64,000 nt of DNA from Bradyrhizobium sediminis (GCF_018736085.1 NZ_CP076134.1:310001-374000); one strand, 5' to 3'; positions 49,674 through 58,987 are shown, numbered from the stretch's first letter. The notes: generated by a model from the letters alone, not told the origin. Numbers and translations: made by a program.

Positions 49674-50378
49674 TCAAAGTGTGCCGCGCAGCCCCGGGTT
49701 TTCCGGGCCCGTTACCCAGTCGGATGACGGGGCGGCGGCGCAGCTGCTGCGCCTGAGTTCGGCGCGTGCGAACAATTCAGCCAGTTTCGGGTCGTTTCCG
49801 GCCGTCAACAGCATCAGCCGGCTCAGAATACAGGAGATCGCGGCGCGCCGCGCCGGCAGGGTCTCCCCCTGGCATGACCAGCCGGAAATCTGCAGATCGG
49901 GGTCATTGAGACGCTTGATGAAGCCAAGGCAACCCCGGCCGCTTCCGGCGGTGCCGGCGAGACGAAGCAGCGTCACCATGCCGAATTTGCTGTCGACGAC
50001 GCCAGCCGCCTCCGGCTCTGACCGGCCCGCGAAGCTCATTCGCTCGGCGATTTCGGCCATGGCGAGCCCTGACTGGCTCGGTTCGGCCCCGCGACGATAG
50101 ATCTCGAGTTCGGCAACCGGCCTTTCGCCCGGGGTACCCCAGCGGAGGATGTCCTTGCGACCGCCCTCAGGATGCCGAAGGACCTCATAAGAGACTGTTT
50201 TATCTAACGAATCGAACTTGCTAACGGCAAATGCCGGATGCGAGCGCGGAGCCTCGCTCCAGCCCGTCTCCGCGGCGGGCTCGGCATCGGCAATCTCGGG
50301 CAGCTGGTCCCACACATGCGCGCCGAGGATGGCAAGCAAGGCGAGCGCCCCCACATAGGCCGCAAGACGCGCCAGCAT
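49674..50378 (-). CDS. membrane-anchored protein of unknown function
   Basis: A 234-residue protein starting at ATG 50378. The N-terminal helix MLARLAAYVGALALLAILGA anchors a periplasmic domain. It includes the segments KTVSYEVLRHPEGGRKDILR and GCLGFIKRLNDPDLQISGWS with several Cys residues. No family is recognised. Confidence 0.72.
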   Translation of the reverse strand: MLARLAAYVGALALLAILGAHVWDQLPEIADAEPAAETGWSEAPRSHPAFAVSKFDSLDKTVSYEVLRHPEGGRKDILRWGTPGERPVAELEIYRRGAEPSQSGLAMAEIAERMSFAGRSEPEAAGVVDSKFGMVTLLRLAGTAGSGRGCLGFIKRLNDPDLQISGWSCQGETLPARRAAISCILSRLMLLTAGNDPKLAELFARAELRRSSCAAAPSSDWVTGPENPGLRGTL

Positions 50379-50582
50379 GCCGCAGCATTCGTCGGCGAAG
50401 CTGCTCAGCGCCGGATGTATCCTGTTCGGGTAATATGAGTTGGCAGGTAAAGCCACAAACGATCGCATCGAATGCCCAAGGGCCGCGGTCTAACGTTGTC
50501 TTGAGGGCATTTCTCGCATAGAAGCGCTGCCTCTTCCCTTTCCGCCTGGAGCGGTGGGCAGGCATTTTTCGTCGGAGAGTGA

Positions 50583-51620
50583 ATGATGGGTTACAAGATC
50601 GCGGTGGTCGGTGCGACCGGCAATGTCGGGCGGGAAATGCTCAACATTCTGGACGAACGCAAATTCCCGGCTGACGAGGTGGTGGCGCTGGCGTCGCGCC
50701 GCAGCATGGGCGTCGAAGTGTCCTATGGCGATCGCACCCTGAAGGTCAAAGCGCTCGAGAATTACGACTTCTCCGACGTCGATATCTGCCTGATGTCGGC
50801 GGGCGGTTCGGTGTCGAAGGAATGGTCGCCGAAGATCGGCGCCGCCGGCGCGGTCGTGATCGACAACTCGTCGGCCTGGCGGATGGATCCGGACGTGCCG
50901 CTGATCGTTCCCGAGGTCAATGCGGATGCGGTGGCGGGCTTCGTCAAGAAGAACATCATCGCCAATCCGAACTGCTCGACGGCGCAGCTCGTGGTCGCGC
51001 TGAAGCCGCTGCACGACAAGGCCGTGATCAAGCGCGTGGTGGTCTCGACCTATCAATCGGTGTCGGGCGCCGGCAAGGACGCCATGGACGAGCTGTTTTC
51101 GCAGACCAAGGCGGTCTACACCAACGACGAGCTGATCAACAAGAAATTCCCCAAGCGTATCGCCTTCAACGTGATTCCCGAGATCGACGTGTTCATGGAG
51201 GACGGCTACACCAAGGAGGAGTGGAAGATGATGATGGAGACCAAGAAGATTCTTGATCCCAAAATCAAGCTCACCGCCACTTGCGTGCGGGTGCCGGTGT
51301 TCGTCGGTCATTCCGAAGCGGTCAATATCGAGTTCGAGAATCCGATCTCGGCCGATGAAGCGCGCGACATCCTGCGCAATGCACCCGGTTGCCTGGTGAT
51401 CGACAAGCGCGAGCCCGGCGGTTACGTTACGCCATATGAGGCGGCCGGCGAGGATGCGACCTACATCAGCCGCATCCGCGAGGACGCGACGGTGGAGAAC
51501 GGCCTCGTGCTTTGGTGCGTGTCGGACAATCTGCGCAAGGGCGCCGCGCTGAACGCGATCCAGATCGCCGAATGCCTGATCAACCGCAAGCTGATCAGTG
51601 CCAAGAAGAAAGCAGCTTAA
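50583..51620 (+). CDS. asd: aspartate-semialdehyde dehydrogenase
   Basis: A 345-residue Asd that reduces aspartyl phosphate to the semialdehyde with NADPH, leading to lysine, methionine and threonine. The NADP motif GATGNVGREMLNILDERKFP, the catalytic Cys in NPNCSTAQL, and STYQSVSGAGKDAMDEL are intact. The start is ATG at 50583 or the adjacent 50586, both following GGAGAG. Length is typical. Confidence 0.98.
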   Translation: MMGYKIAVVGATGNVGREMLNILDERKFPADEVVALASRRSMGVEVSYGDRTLKVKALENYDFSDVDICLMSAGGSVSKEWSPKIGAAGAVVIDNSSAWRMDPDVPLIVPEVNADAVAGFVKKNIIANPNCSTAQLVVALKPLHDKAVIKRVVVSTYQSVSGAGKDAMDELFSQTKAVYTNDELINKKFPKRIAFNVIPEIDVFMEDGYTKEEWKMMMETKKILDPKIKLTATCVRVPVFVGHSEAVNIEFENPISADEARDILRNAPGCLVIDKREPGGYVTPYEAAGEDATYISRIREDATVENGLVLWCVSDNLRKGAALNAIQIAECLINRKLISAKKKAA

Positions 51621-51672
51621 GAAAGCAGCGTAAGAGCGGCGCGAGCGCCGGGACCGCGGAGCCGGAATCGCG

Positions 51673-52239
51673 ATGACCGAACAGCCTGCTCCCTACCGGC
51701 CGAATCCGAAGCTCAAGCGCGTCGAAACCGGATTCGAAGGTATATTGTTCAGCAGCCGCTGGCTGATGGCGCCGTTCTATCTCGGCCTCGTCATCAGCCT
51801 CGCAGTGCTGTTGTACAAGTTCATCTTGGAGCTGTGGGAGTTCATTCTGCATGTGCCTCACGCCAAGGAGGCCGATGTCATCCTCGGCGTGCTCAGCCTG
51901 ATCGACATTTCGCTGACCGGCAACCTGATCCTGATCGTGGTGTTTTCCGGCTACGAGAATTTCGTCTCGAAAATTGATCCCGGCGGCCATCCGGACTGGC
52001 CGGAATGGATCACGAAGGTCGGTTTCGGAGGGTTGAAGCAGAAGCTGCTCGCCTCGATCGTCGCGATTTCGGCGATTCAGGTGCTGAAGGCATTCATGAA
52101 CATCGACGCCGCCTTCGACGCCCAGAAGATGGGCTGGCTGGCAGGCGTGCATCTGCTGTTCGTGATCTCGACGTTGCTGCTGGCACTGTCGGACCGGTGG
52201 GGCGGCGATCACGGGGCCGGCGACAAGGCCGGGCATTAG
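51673..52239 (+). CDS. YqhA / TIGR00645 family membrane protein
   Basis: A 188-residue inner-membrane protein with four helices. RVETGFEGILFSSRWLMAPF and the later VVFSGYENFVSKIDPGGHPD are the UPF0114/YqhA signature. Function unknown; it is 52 bp behind asd and may share its transcript. Confidence 0.93.
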   Translation: MTEQPAPYRPNPKLKRVETGFEGILFSSRWLMAPFYLGLVISLAVLLYKFILELWEFILHVPHAKEADVILGVLSLIDISLTGNLILIVVFSGYENFVSKIDPGGHPDWPEWITKVGFGGLKQKLLASIVAISAIQVLKAFMNIDAAFDAQKMGWLAGVHLLFVISTLLLALSDRWGGDHGAGDKAGH

Positions 52240-52260
52240 CGAGCAGAGTTTCGCTATTCC

Positions 52261-52908
52261 CTACTTCCTCACTTGATCCCTGACGCTGCGAAACTCCTTC
52301 GCCGCCCGATCGAGTACCAACAGCGAGCCCTCGGCGACTCCGAAATAAGCGCCGTGCAGGCCCAGCCCGCCTTCTTCCACCAGCGCCCGGACGAACGGAA
52401 ACGTCATCAGGTTCTCCAGGCTGCGGAAGATCGCGGCCTTCTCGATCCGGATGGTGAAGTCCTGCATCGACTCGCGCTCGCGCTGTTCGACCACTTCGCC
52501 CGGCTTGATGAACATCTGCATCCACCTGCCGATGAAATCGCCGGGCGACAGCGGTTCGATATTGTCGATGAAGGCGCGGATGCCGCCGCATTGCGCATGG
52601 CCGAGCACCACGATGTGCTTGATGCGGAGAACGTTGACCGCATATTCCAGCGCCGCCGACACGCCGTGCGCGCCGCCGTCGGGCTGATACACCGGCACCA
52701 GATTGGCGACGTTGCGCACCACGAACAATTCGCCGGGGCCGGCATCGAAGATCACTTCCGGTGACACCCGGGAATCGCAACAGCCGATCACCATCACCGC
52801 CGGCGACTGGCCGCGTTCGGACAATTCACGATAGCGCGTCTGCTCGGTGGGCAGCCGCTGCGAAGTGAAGGCCCGGTAGCCCTCGAGCAGATGTTTCGGG
52901 AATGCCAT
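52261..52908 (-). CDS. beta-class carbonic anhydrase
   Basis: A 215-residue carbonic anhydrase. It interconverts CO2 and bicarbonate in the cytoplasm. Zinc ligands are in VIGCCDSRVSPEVIF and VLGHAQCGGIRAF (C-x-D-x-R and H-x2-C). VRNVANLVPVY is also conserved. It is convergent with YqhA. Confidence 0.96.
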   Translation of the reverse strand: MAFPKHLLEGYRAFTSQRLPTEQTRYRELSERGQSPAVMVIGCCDSRVSPEVIFDAGPGELFVVRNVANLVPVYQPDGGAHGVSAALEYAVNVLRIKHIVVLGHAQCGGIRAFIDNIEPLSPGDFIGRWMQMFIKPGEVVEQRERESMQDFTIRIEKAAIFRSLENLMTFPFVRALVEEGGLGLHGAYFGVAEGSLLVLDRAAKEFRSVRDQVRK

Positions 52909-53040
52909 GCGAGTTGCTAACCATATGGCGCGAGCCGGAACAAGGCTTCCGGACGACCCGCCGAAATGTTATCGCCTGAGGCTCGAACCGCCAAGGAACT
53001 GCCCAAGCAACCGCCAAGCGAACGCCGAGGGAACCAGCCG

Positions 53041-53922
53041 ATGATCCGACCGCGCCGCAGCCTTCTGTTCATGCCCGGGTCAAATGCGCGGGCGCTGGAA
53101 AAAGCGCGTAATCTCCCCGCCGACGGCATCATTCTCGACCTCGAGGATTCCGTGGCGCCCGACGCCAAGGCGATAGCGCGTGACCAGATCGCGGCAGCCG
53201 TCGCCGCGGGCGGTTTCGGCAGGCGCGAGGTCCTGATCCGGGTCAATGCGCTGGACTCGCCGTGGTGGATCGACGACGTCGGCATGGCCGGCAAGGTGCG
53301 GCCCGACGGCATCCTGGTGCCGAAGATTTCCAGCGTCGATGATCTCACGGCCATCGCCAATCGCCTCAGCGACATCAACGCCGACCTGTCGATCCGGGTC
53401 TGGGCAATGATCGAGACCGCGCGCGCGGTGCTGCATGCCGAGGAACTCGCAGCCGCCTCGCGCGATTCCGAGACGCGGCTTGCCGGCTTCGTGTTCGGAC
53501 CGAACGATATTTCCCGGGAGACGCGGATACGGATGCAGCCGGGGCGCGCGACGATGCTGCCGATGATCACGCACTGCATTCTTGCGACGCGCGCTTACGG
53601 TCTCGAAATTCTCGACGGCCCCTACAGCGATTTCAGCAATTTCAACGGCTTCGGCCAGGAATGCACACAGGCGCGCGATCTCGGCTTCGACGGCAAGACC
53701 CTGATCCATCCGGGCCAGATCGAGGCCTGCAACGCGATCTTCACGCCGCCGGCGGAGGAAGTCGCCCTCGCCCGCAAGATCATCGCCGCGTTCGAACGGC
53801 CCGAGAATGCCTCACGCGGTGCGATTTCGCTCGACGGCCAGATGGTGGAACGGCTGCATGCCGATATGGCCAGGCGCACCATAGCGATCGCCGACGCGAT
53901 CACGGCGATGGGGCGCAACTAA
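53041..53922 (+). CDS. HpcH/HpaI aldolase / citrate lyase family protein (CoA-ester lyase)
   Basis: A 293-residue TIM-barrel protein of the CitE/malyl-CoA lyase type. N-terminal RPRRSLLFMPGSNARALEKA, metal-binding DGIILDLEDSVAPDAK, and FGPNDISRE with a conserved Asp are typical. It cleaves or forms a CoA thioester such as malyl- or methylmalyl-CoA. The ATG at 53041 is chosen over an upstream in-frame one because it begins the core. Confidence 0.92.
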   Translation: MIRPRRSLLFMPGSNARALEKARNLPADGIILDLEDSVAPDAKAIARDQIAAAVAAGGFGRREVLIRVNALDSPWWIDDVGMAGKVRPDGILVPKISSVDDLTAIANRLSDINADLSIRVWAMIETARAVLHAEELAAASRDSETRLAGFVFGPNDISRETRIRMQPGRATMLPMITHCILATRAYGLEILDGPYSDFSNFNGFGQECTQARDLGFDGKTLIHPGQIEACNAIFTPPAEEVALARKIIAAFERPENASRGAISLDGQMVERLHADMARRTIAIADAITAMGRN

Positions 53923-53928
53923 GCGGGA

Positions 53929-54282
53929 TCAATTGCGCTTCAGGCTCAGGATGTAATTGATGAGGTTGTCGGTCTCATCGGGTTTCAGGATGAGATTCGG
54001 CATGCTTCGGTGGCTGGTCTGAAGGAATACCCGCAGCGAAAGCGCCGTGGTCGATAGCTGGTTGGCTACCATGACGAAGTCCGGTCCGGGCTTTGCCGCC
54101 CCGATGGTTGCCGCTTCGATGGCGTGGCACTCCTTGCACCAGGCCTCCGCCAAACGATGCCCCGCCGCGGCGCTGGAAGATTGTGCGCCGCCGGCATTGT
54201 GCATCCGGATGAGGAACAGCGCCGCCAGCGCAATCACGACGGCCAGCACAATGCGTATCCAGACAGTGCGCGACATGTTCAT
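53929..54282 (-). CDS. membrane-anchored c-type cytochrome
   Basis: A 117-residue cytochrome c with one N-terminal anchor (IRIVLAVVIALAALFLIRM). The heme motif CKECH follows AEAW and the axial Met is probably in HRSMPNLIL. It stands 24 bp downstream of a DUF6455 gene, same strand. Probably an electron carrier in the periplasm, partner unknown. Confidence 0.93.
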   Translation of the reverse strand: MNMSRTVWIRIVLAVVIALAALFLIRMHNAGGAQSSSAAAGHRLAEAWCKECHAIEAATIGAAKPGPDFVMVANQLSTTALSLRVFLQTSHRSMPNLILKPDETDNLINYILSLKRN

Positions 54283-54306
54283 TCCGCCTGACGCCGTGCG
54301 CCGACC

Positions 54307-54720
54307 TTACTGCTTCACCAGCCGCTCCAGGCTATCGATGGTCGGCGCGTTGAGGCAATACTCCTCATAATGCTCGGCGGCGGTGCCGGCGGCAAGATCG
54401 CGGTCGCATTCGCGCTTGTTCGCGCACAGGGCGCAGACGCGCTCCATGTCGCGCAGCACCAGAGGCTGGGTGCGCGCCAGATCGGCTTCGTCGATGCCGA
54501 GAACCTTGAGCATTTTCGGCAGCTCATCGGCGGCATGCGGTCCCTGACGGACCAGCGTATCCAGCACGCCGGGTGAAACCCGCAGGTCGCTGGCGATTCG
54601 GTCGAAATCGGCAGTGTCCATCTGACGGATCTCGCTCAGCTCCCGCCGGTGCCGCAGCCAGTCGGCAAACGTATTCATCAGCAGTTCGACGCGAGGAAAC
54701 GGGTGTTCTTGGGCGGTCAT
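54307..54720 (-). CDS. DUF6455 family cysteine-containing protein
   Basis: A 137-residue soluble protein with the DUF6455 core. It contains four Cys in CALCANKRECDRDLAAGTAA and YEEYCLNAPTIDSL, a plausible metal or redox site. Helical N-terminal part WLRHRRELSEIRQMDTADFD. No signal peptide. It is in tandem with the cytochrome c. Confidence 0.85.
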   Translation of the reverse strand: MTAQEHPFPRVELLMNTFADWLRHRRELSEIRQMDTADFDRIASDLRVSPGVLDTLVRQGPHAADELPKMLKVLGIDEADLARTQPLVLRDMERVCALCANKRECDRDLAAGTAAEHYEEYCLNAPTIDSLERLVKQ

Positions 54721-54824
54721 CGGACCCTCCGCTGGTAAGCAGGATTTAATCCATATGAGCGCAAGGAAACAAAATGTCGTTGCGTTAGATCAAACAAGTC
54801 CGGCGGACCGGCCCGCCGAGGGCG

Positions 54825-55616
54825 TCAAGGCTGGCCGAACCGTTCCGCCGCCCACGCATACAGGCTGCCTGGAAGGGGCGGCTGGCCGGCACGGCCTTTC
54901 GGCGAGATGTGAAGCCCTGTTATGTCGGGATCGCCGATCAGGGCCGTGAAATCCGTAGGCTCGAAGAACAGTCTTGGTTCGGCATGAATCGCGTAGAACG
55001 ATTTCTTCGGCAAGGCGTAACCGAGCTCGCCGTGGCGGGCCGCGAGCGCGGTCAGCGCTGCCGGACCATAGATCGCGACGCGGATATCGGAGAGGCGGTT
55101 CGATTTGCCGCGCAGCTTGCGCAGGCCGAAGATCACACGATGCCGCAGCGCCAGCCAGTCCGGCGTCAGTTCGTCCTGCCGCATCAGCCCTTCGAACGCC
55201 GTGACGATGGCGTCGTCTGAGGGCAGATAGAGCACGGAGTTGCCGAGCTGGCGCGGCCGTTCCCAGGCGAAGTAAGGTTTGCCGGGATCGATATCGACCG
55301 GCTTCAGCAGCAGCACGTCGGCGTCGAGCCACAGTCCGGCGCCGCGCGCCATCAGCCGCATCCGGAAAAAATCCGAGAACTGCAGCGTGGTCCAGTCGCG
55401 CCAGGTGCCGTCCGGCTGCGGCGGGCGGAGTTTTTCGGAGAAGGCGTGCGGCAGGATCGCTTCGGCTTCGGCATTGCCGACGCCGTCGGGCAATCCCGCC
55501 AGCGGTTCGAAACTGTAGACGGTGACCTTGTGGCCTGCCGCGACCTGCGATCGCAGACAGGTCTGCCGGAGCCGATCGAGCGGACCATGCCAGAAGGTAA
55601 CGACATCAGGCCGCAT
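54825..55616 (-). CDS. glycosyltransferase with DXD motif (Gly_transf_sug type)
   Basis: A 263-residue protein. The DXD motif lies in GLWLDADVLLLKPVDI, and the N-terminal part MRPDVVTFWHGPLDRLRQTC resembles the capsular-polysaccharide / Och1-like sugar transferases. I chose ATG 55616, because GGAAGG precedes it. Donor and acceptor are not known; probably cytoplasmic, acting on a lipid-linked glycan. Confidence 0.85.
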   Translation of the reverse strand: MRPDVVTFWHGPLDRLRQTCLRSQVAAGHKVTVYSFEPLAGLPDGVGNAEAEAILPHAFSEKLRPPQPDGTWRDWTTLQFSDFFRMRLMARGAGLWLDADVLLLKPVDIDPGKPYFAWERPRQLGNSVLYLPSDDAIVTAFEGLMRQDELTPDWLALRHRVIFGLRKLRGKSNRLSDIRVAIYGPAALTALAARHGELGYALPKKSFYAIHAEPRLFFEPTDFTALIGDPDITGLHISPKGRAGQPPLPGSLYAWAAERFGQP

Positions 55617-55664
55617 GCACGTCACCTTCCGCGGCGCTTTCGAGCGAAGGGGCTTGCGGTGGGA

Positions 55665-56279
55665 TCAGGCCCAGGCGCGCGCGGTCTTCGCCTTCGCCTC
55701 ATAGGCGTCGATCGAGGCCTTCTTCTCCATGGTGAGGCCGATATCGTCGAGGCCGTTCATCAGGCAGTGCTTGCGGAACGGATCGATCTCGAACTTCACC
55801 GTGCCGCCGTCAGGGCCGCGGATCTCCTGCTTGGCGAGATCGATGGTCAGCGTCGCATTGGCGCCGCGTTCGGCATCGTCGAACAGCTTGTCGAGGTCTT
55901 CCTGGGTGACACGGATCGGCAGAATGCCGTTCTTGAAGCAGTTGTTGTAGAAGATGTCGCCGAACGAGGTCGAGATCACGCAGCGGATGCCGAAATCGAG
56001 CAAGGCCCATGGCGCGTGCTCGCGGCTTGAGCCGCAGCCGAAATTGTCGCCCGCGACCAGCACCTTGGCGTTGCGATAGGCCGGCTTGTTGAGGATGAAA
56101 TCCGGGTTCTCGCTGCCGTCATCCTTGTAGCGCTGTTCCGAGAACAGGCCTTTGCCGAGGCCGGTGCGCTTGATGGTCTTGAGGTACTGCTTGGGGATGA
56201 TCATGTCGGTATCGACATTGATGATCTTCAGCGGCGCCGCGACGCCTTCCAGCGTGGTGAACTTGTCCATCGGGTGCAC
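55665..56279 (-). CDS. leuD: 3-isopropylmalate dehydratase small subunit
   Basis: A 204-residue LeuD. The conserved [20 protein letters not shown] motif is the swivel-domain signature. With LeuC it isomerises 2- to 3-isopropylmalate. The start ATG is at 56279. leuC is 3.2 kb away. Confidence 0.98.
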   Translation of the reverse strand: MHPMDKFTTLEGVAAPLKIINVDTDMIIPKQYLKTIKRTGLGKGLFSEQRYKDDGSENPDFILNKPAYRNAKVLVAGDNFGCGSSREHAPWALLDFGIRCVISTSFGDIFYNNCFKNGILPIRVTQEDLDKLFDDAERGANATLTIDLAKQEIRGPDGGTVKFEIDPFRKHCLMNGLDDIGLTMEKKASIDAYEAKAKTARAWA

Positions 56280-56356
56280 TTTCCGGCTAGGATGAAAGGA
56301 TAGGCCGTTTCGGGCGGTGGTTTATCGCGAATACGGCCGGTATTAAAGGGTAAATC

Positions 56357-56404
56357 GCGCGTATTCCGCAAAAGTGGGCACCGGTTTTGCGATAGAGAAT
56401 ACGG
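56357..56404. repeat. palindromic element, ACCGGTTTT class
   Basis: The element CGTATTCCGCAAAAGTGGGC...ACCGGTTTTGCG...GAATACG has complementary ends CGTATTC and GAATACG. The same form is at 61713-61760. Confidence 0.85.
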
Positions 56405-56416
56405 GCCAGAATTGAG

Positions 56417-56815
56417 CTAATCGACGGTCGCCTCGATCGCCTCCATGTCGGCGTCGGAGAGGCCGAAATGGTGGCCGATCTCGTGAATCAGCACGTGGCG
56501 GACGATGTGGCCGAGCGTTTCGTCATGTTCGGCCCAGTAATCCAGGATCGGGCGGCGGTAGAGCCAGACCATGTTGGGCAGCCGGGCGATGTCGTCGTTG
56601 CTGCGGAATGGCAGCCCGACCCCCTGAAACAGGCCGAGCAGGTCGAATTCGCTCTGCGCCTGCATCTCGTCGAGCACTTCGTCGGTCGGAAAGTCGTCGA
56701 CGCGGACGATCACGCCCTCGCACAGCTTGCGAAAGCCCTTCGGCAGGCGCTCGAAAATCTCGTGCGCCATGGCTTCCATTTCGGCCAGCGACGGCGCTTT
56801 GGCTTTGGTCCACAT
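56417..56815 (-). CDS. zincin-like metallopeptidase family protein
   Basis: A 132-residue protein of the minimal metallopeptidase (DUF1025, MMP-TTHA0227) family. The zinc motif HEIGHHFGLSDADME (HExxH type) is near the C-terminus. No signal peptide; cytoplasmic. The substrate is unknown. Confidence 0.93.
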   Translation of the reverse strand: MWTKAKAPSLAEMEAMAHEIFERLPKGFRKLCEGVIVRVDDFPTDEVLDEMQAQSEFDLLGLFQGVGLPFRSNDDIARLPNMVWLYRRPILDYWAEHDETLGHIVRHVLIHEIGHHFGLSDADMEAIEATVD

Positions 56816-56932
56816 GGCGCCTGTTTAACGCGGGTTCCGCCAGTATGCCTACCGGTTTTGCGCTTCCGGTGGAGTTGACCTCGGCGCGGCAATCGGTGAC
56901 GTTGCGCCGACCAACAGGTTCGGGTGGGCGTC

Positions 56933-57250
56933 ATGATGCGGATTGGGACGGCGGCACTATTGGCTGCTTTTGTCGGGCTCTTGCTGCCTGGGGCGGCCGC
57001 GCAGGCGCAGACCGCGCCGTCGGGGATCAGGGCTGCGCAGGCAGCGCCCACCGATATCTCGGCCCGGCAGCGCCGCGTGATCCGGCGCGTGCCGGTCTAT
57101 CCGCGTGAGCAGTGGGAGCCCGACGTCTATCCCCGTTACAATCCCGGCCCCAATGCGGTGCGGGACTGCACCGCCACCTATGTGCAGGAATACCGGCCGA
57201 GCGGTATCGTCATCACGCCTCGCATGAACTGCTACTGGCGGCGGGGCTGA
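56933..57250 (+). CDS. small secreted protein of unknown function
   Basis: A protein of about 105 residues: signal peptide MMRIGTAALLAAFVGLLLPG, then AAAQAQ. The mature part contains RQRRVIRRVPVYPREQWEPD and two Cys in RDCTATY and MNCYWRR. Starts at 56924 (GTG), 56933 or 56936 are possible. Not recognised. Confidence 0.75.
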   Translation: MMRIGTAALLAAFVGLLLPGAAAQAQTAPSGIRAAQAAPTDISARQRRVIRRVPVYPREQWEPDVYPRYNPGPNAVRDCTATYVQEYRPSGIVITPRMNCYWRRG

Positions 57251-57329
57251 GGTTCTCCTCAACGCATCAGTCGGACGCGTCCTCCCTGCATCGGTTCTGC
57301 ACCATGCTCGTGCGCGTCAAGCAAGGGCG

Positions 57330-57354
57330 GGAACCGGCTGGCGCGTTCCGCGTT
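57330..57354 (+). promoter_or_regulatory. match to an EcfG-type general stress promoter
   Basis: GGAAC (57330-57334), 16 bases, then CGTT (57351-57354) matches the alphaproteobacterial sigma-EcfG pattern GGAAC-N16/17-CGTT. It lies about 150 bases before the Tyr-rich secreted protein gene. Confidence 0.5.
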
Positions 57355-57503
57355 CATCGATGCGGCTCAACGTTGATTTAAATCATGGTGCCGCTGGTGA
57401 TATCCGCGCAACTGAAGTCTGTTCTTTTGTTGGGCATGGTGTGCCCGCCGGAAACTCGCGGGAAGACCCGGAGTTGATCAGTCGAGGAATGGAGGAGGCT
57501 TTC

Positions 57504-57857
57504 ATGAAGAAATGGACTGGTACGGCCATCCTGGCGCTGACGCTGATGATCGGCGGTTCGGCTGCGATCGATTCTGCCGCGGCAGCGCCGTTGCAGACCG
57601 AGGTGCAAAAATCGCAAGCGTCGAGGGCGACCGACTTCAGCGCGCACCGCTACTATCGGCGCTATTACGGCTACGGCTATCGGCCCTATTACCGTTACGG
57701 CTATCGGCCGTATTACCGGCGCTATTATTACGCGCGGCCATACTACTATCGGCCGTATCCGTACTACTATGCGCCGTATCCCTACTACTATGCACCGGCG
57801 CCGTTCGCGCCCGGTTTCGGCTTCGGGTTTGGGTTTGGGCCACGGTGGGGGTGGTAA
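57504..57857 (+). CDS. tyrosine/arginine-rich secreted protein
   Basis: A 117-residue protein: a signal peptide MKKWTGTAILALTLMIGGSA, a short linker, then about 70 residues dominated by YYR, RPYY and PYYY repeats, ending FGFGFGFGPRWGW. ATG 57504 follows a strong GGAGGAGG site; an in-frame start at 57360 is unlikely. Function unknown; low complexity suggests surface or matrix structure. Confidence 0.8.
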   Translation: MKKWTGTAILALTLMIGGSAAIDSAAAAPLQTEVQKSQASRATDFSAHRYYRRYYGYGYRPYYRYGYRPYYRRYYYARPYYYRPYPYYYAPYPYYYAPAPFAPGFGFGFGFGPRWGW

Positions 57858-57866
57858 CCGTCGAGG

Positions 57867-58169
57867 TCAGCTAGCCCCCGGCGCAAAGCCTTTCGCCAGC
57901 AGCACGACGCCGTGTGCGCCGGCTTTGCGGTCTTTCGAGATTTCCAGATATTCCGGCGAGGTCGCCCAGGCCTGAAAGGCGGCCTCGTCCGGAAACGACA
58001 TCAGCACCAGCTTGTCGCGATCCCACGCGCCTTCCAGTACCAGCGGATTTTCGTCTGCCGACAGCAGCCGCCCGCTGAACTTTTTGAACACGTCGAAGAA
58101 GCGCGCCTGATAGCGGTCATAGGCCGCGCGGTCGGTCATCTTCAGTTGCACGATCGCATAAACGGTCAT
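57867..58169 (-). CDS. DUF1330 domain-containing protein
   Basis: A 100-residue dimeric alpha-beta barrel-type protein. MTVYAIVQLKMTDRAAYDRY and WDRDKLVLMSFPDEAAFQAW are the DUF1330 signatures. The start is placed at 58169, where that fold begins; the frame is open to 58244. Function unknown. Confidence 0.9.
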   Translation of the reverse strand: MTVYAIVQLKMTDRAAYDRYQARFFDVFKKFSGRLLSADENPLVLEGAWDRDKLVLMSFPDEAAFQAWATSPEYLEISKDRKAGAHGVVLLAKGFAPGAS

Positions 58170-58360
58170 CTCGAATTCCTGTCCGGCATTGCCGCGCGCT
58201 TGCTGCCGCAAGCCGCGTTCATTTTCAAGCTCGCTCCCATTCATGGGGCGTTCACATCGTCAACTTTAATTTAATGTTGGGAGCGACCGCAAATGAACGT
58301 GCCGAAAGGCATGCCGCTGCATGGCTTCGCCTTCGTCACCGATTCCGGGAGGTTTCACGC

Positions 58361-58987
58361 ATGATGAAGGTTCCAGATCCGAGGCGCGGCGTTCGTCGCT
58401 TCGGTGTTGCGGCAGCCGCGATGCTGGTGCTCACGGTTGCGACGGGCCAGCGCGCCGAGGCGCTCTCTCTGATCAATCCGGGCGCTGCGCCATCGGCGAA
58501 ATATGCTTCCGACGCACTGACGACTGAAGTCAAAGGCGGTCATGGCGGCGGCCGAGGCGGCGGCGGTTTTCATGGCGGCGGTGGCGGTGGCTTCCGTGGT
58601 GGAGGCGGCAGCTTTCATGGTGGCGGTTTCCGGGGCGGCGGTGCGGCCATTCATGGCGGCAGCTTCCGCAGTGGCGGCGCCGTGTTTCGCGGCGGCGGGT
58701 ATAGCGCCCCTCATATCTACCGCGGCGGCGGCTACCGTTATGGTGGGGCGGCAATCGTCCGGCATCATCATTTCGCGCCGCGGCGGGCCTACTGGCATCA
58801 TCGCCACCATATCCGTCCGCGCTACTACGGCTACGCGCCGGTTTACTATCCGCAGCGCTATTATTACCCGCGCCGCTACTGCCGGATCGTCTGGACCTAT
58901 TACGGCCCGCGCAAGATCTGCCGCTATCGCCCGTGGCATCATCACTGGCGTTACCGCGGGCATCACCGCTACCCGATCTATTGGTGA
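58361..58987 (+). CDS. Gly/His/Tyr-rich secreted protein
   Basis: A 208-residue exported protein. Signal-like N-terminus PRRGVRRFGVAAAAMLVLTV; then a GGGGF/HGGG-rich region (about residues 55-115) and a Tyr/His/Arg-rich end (YYPQRYYYPRRYC). The ATG at 58361 has GGGAGG at a good distance. Glycine-rich and Tyr-rich parts suggest a structural or metal-binding surface role; unproven. Confidence 0.82.
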   Translation: MMKVPDPRRGVRRFGVAAAAMLVLTVATGQRAEALSLINPGAAPSAKYASDALTTEVKGGHGGGRGGGGFHGGGGGGFRGGGGSFHGGGFRGGGAAIHGGSFRSGGAVFRGGGYSAPHIYRGGGYRYGGAAIVRHHHFAPRRAYWHHRHHIRPRYYGYAPVYYPQRYYYPRRYCRIVWTYYGPRKICRYRPWHHHWRYRGHHRYPIYW

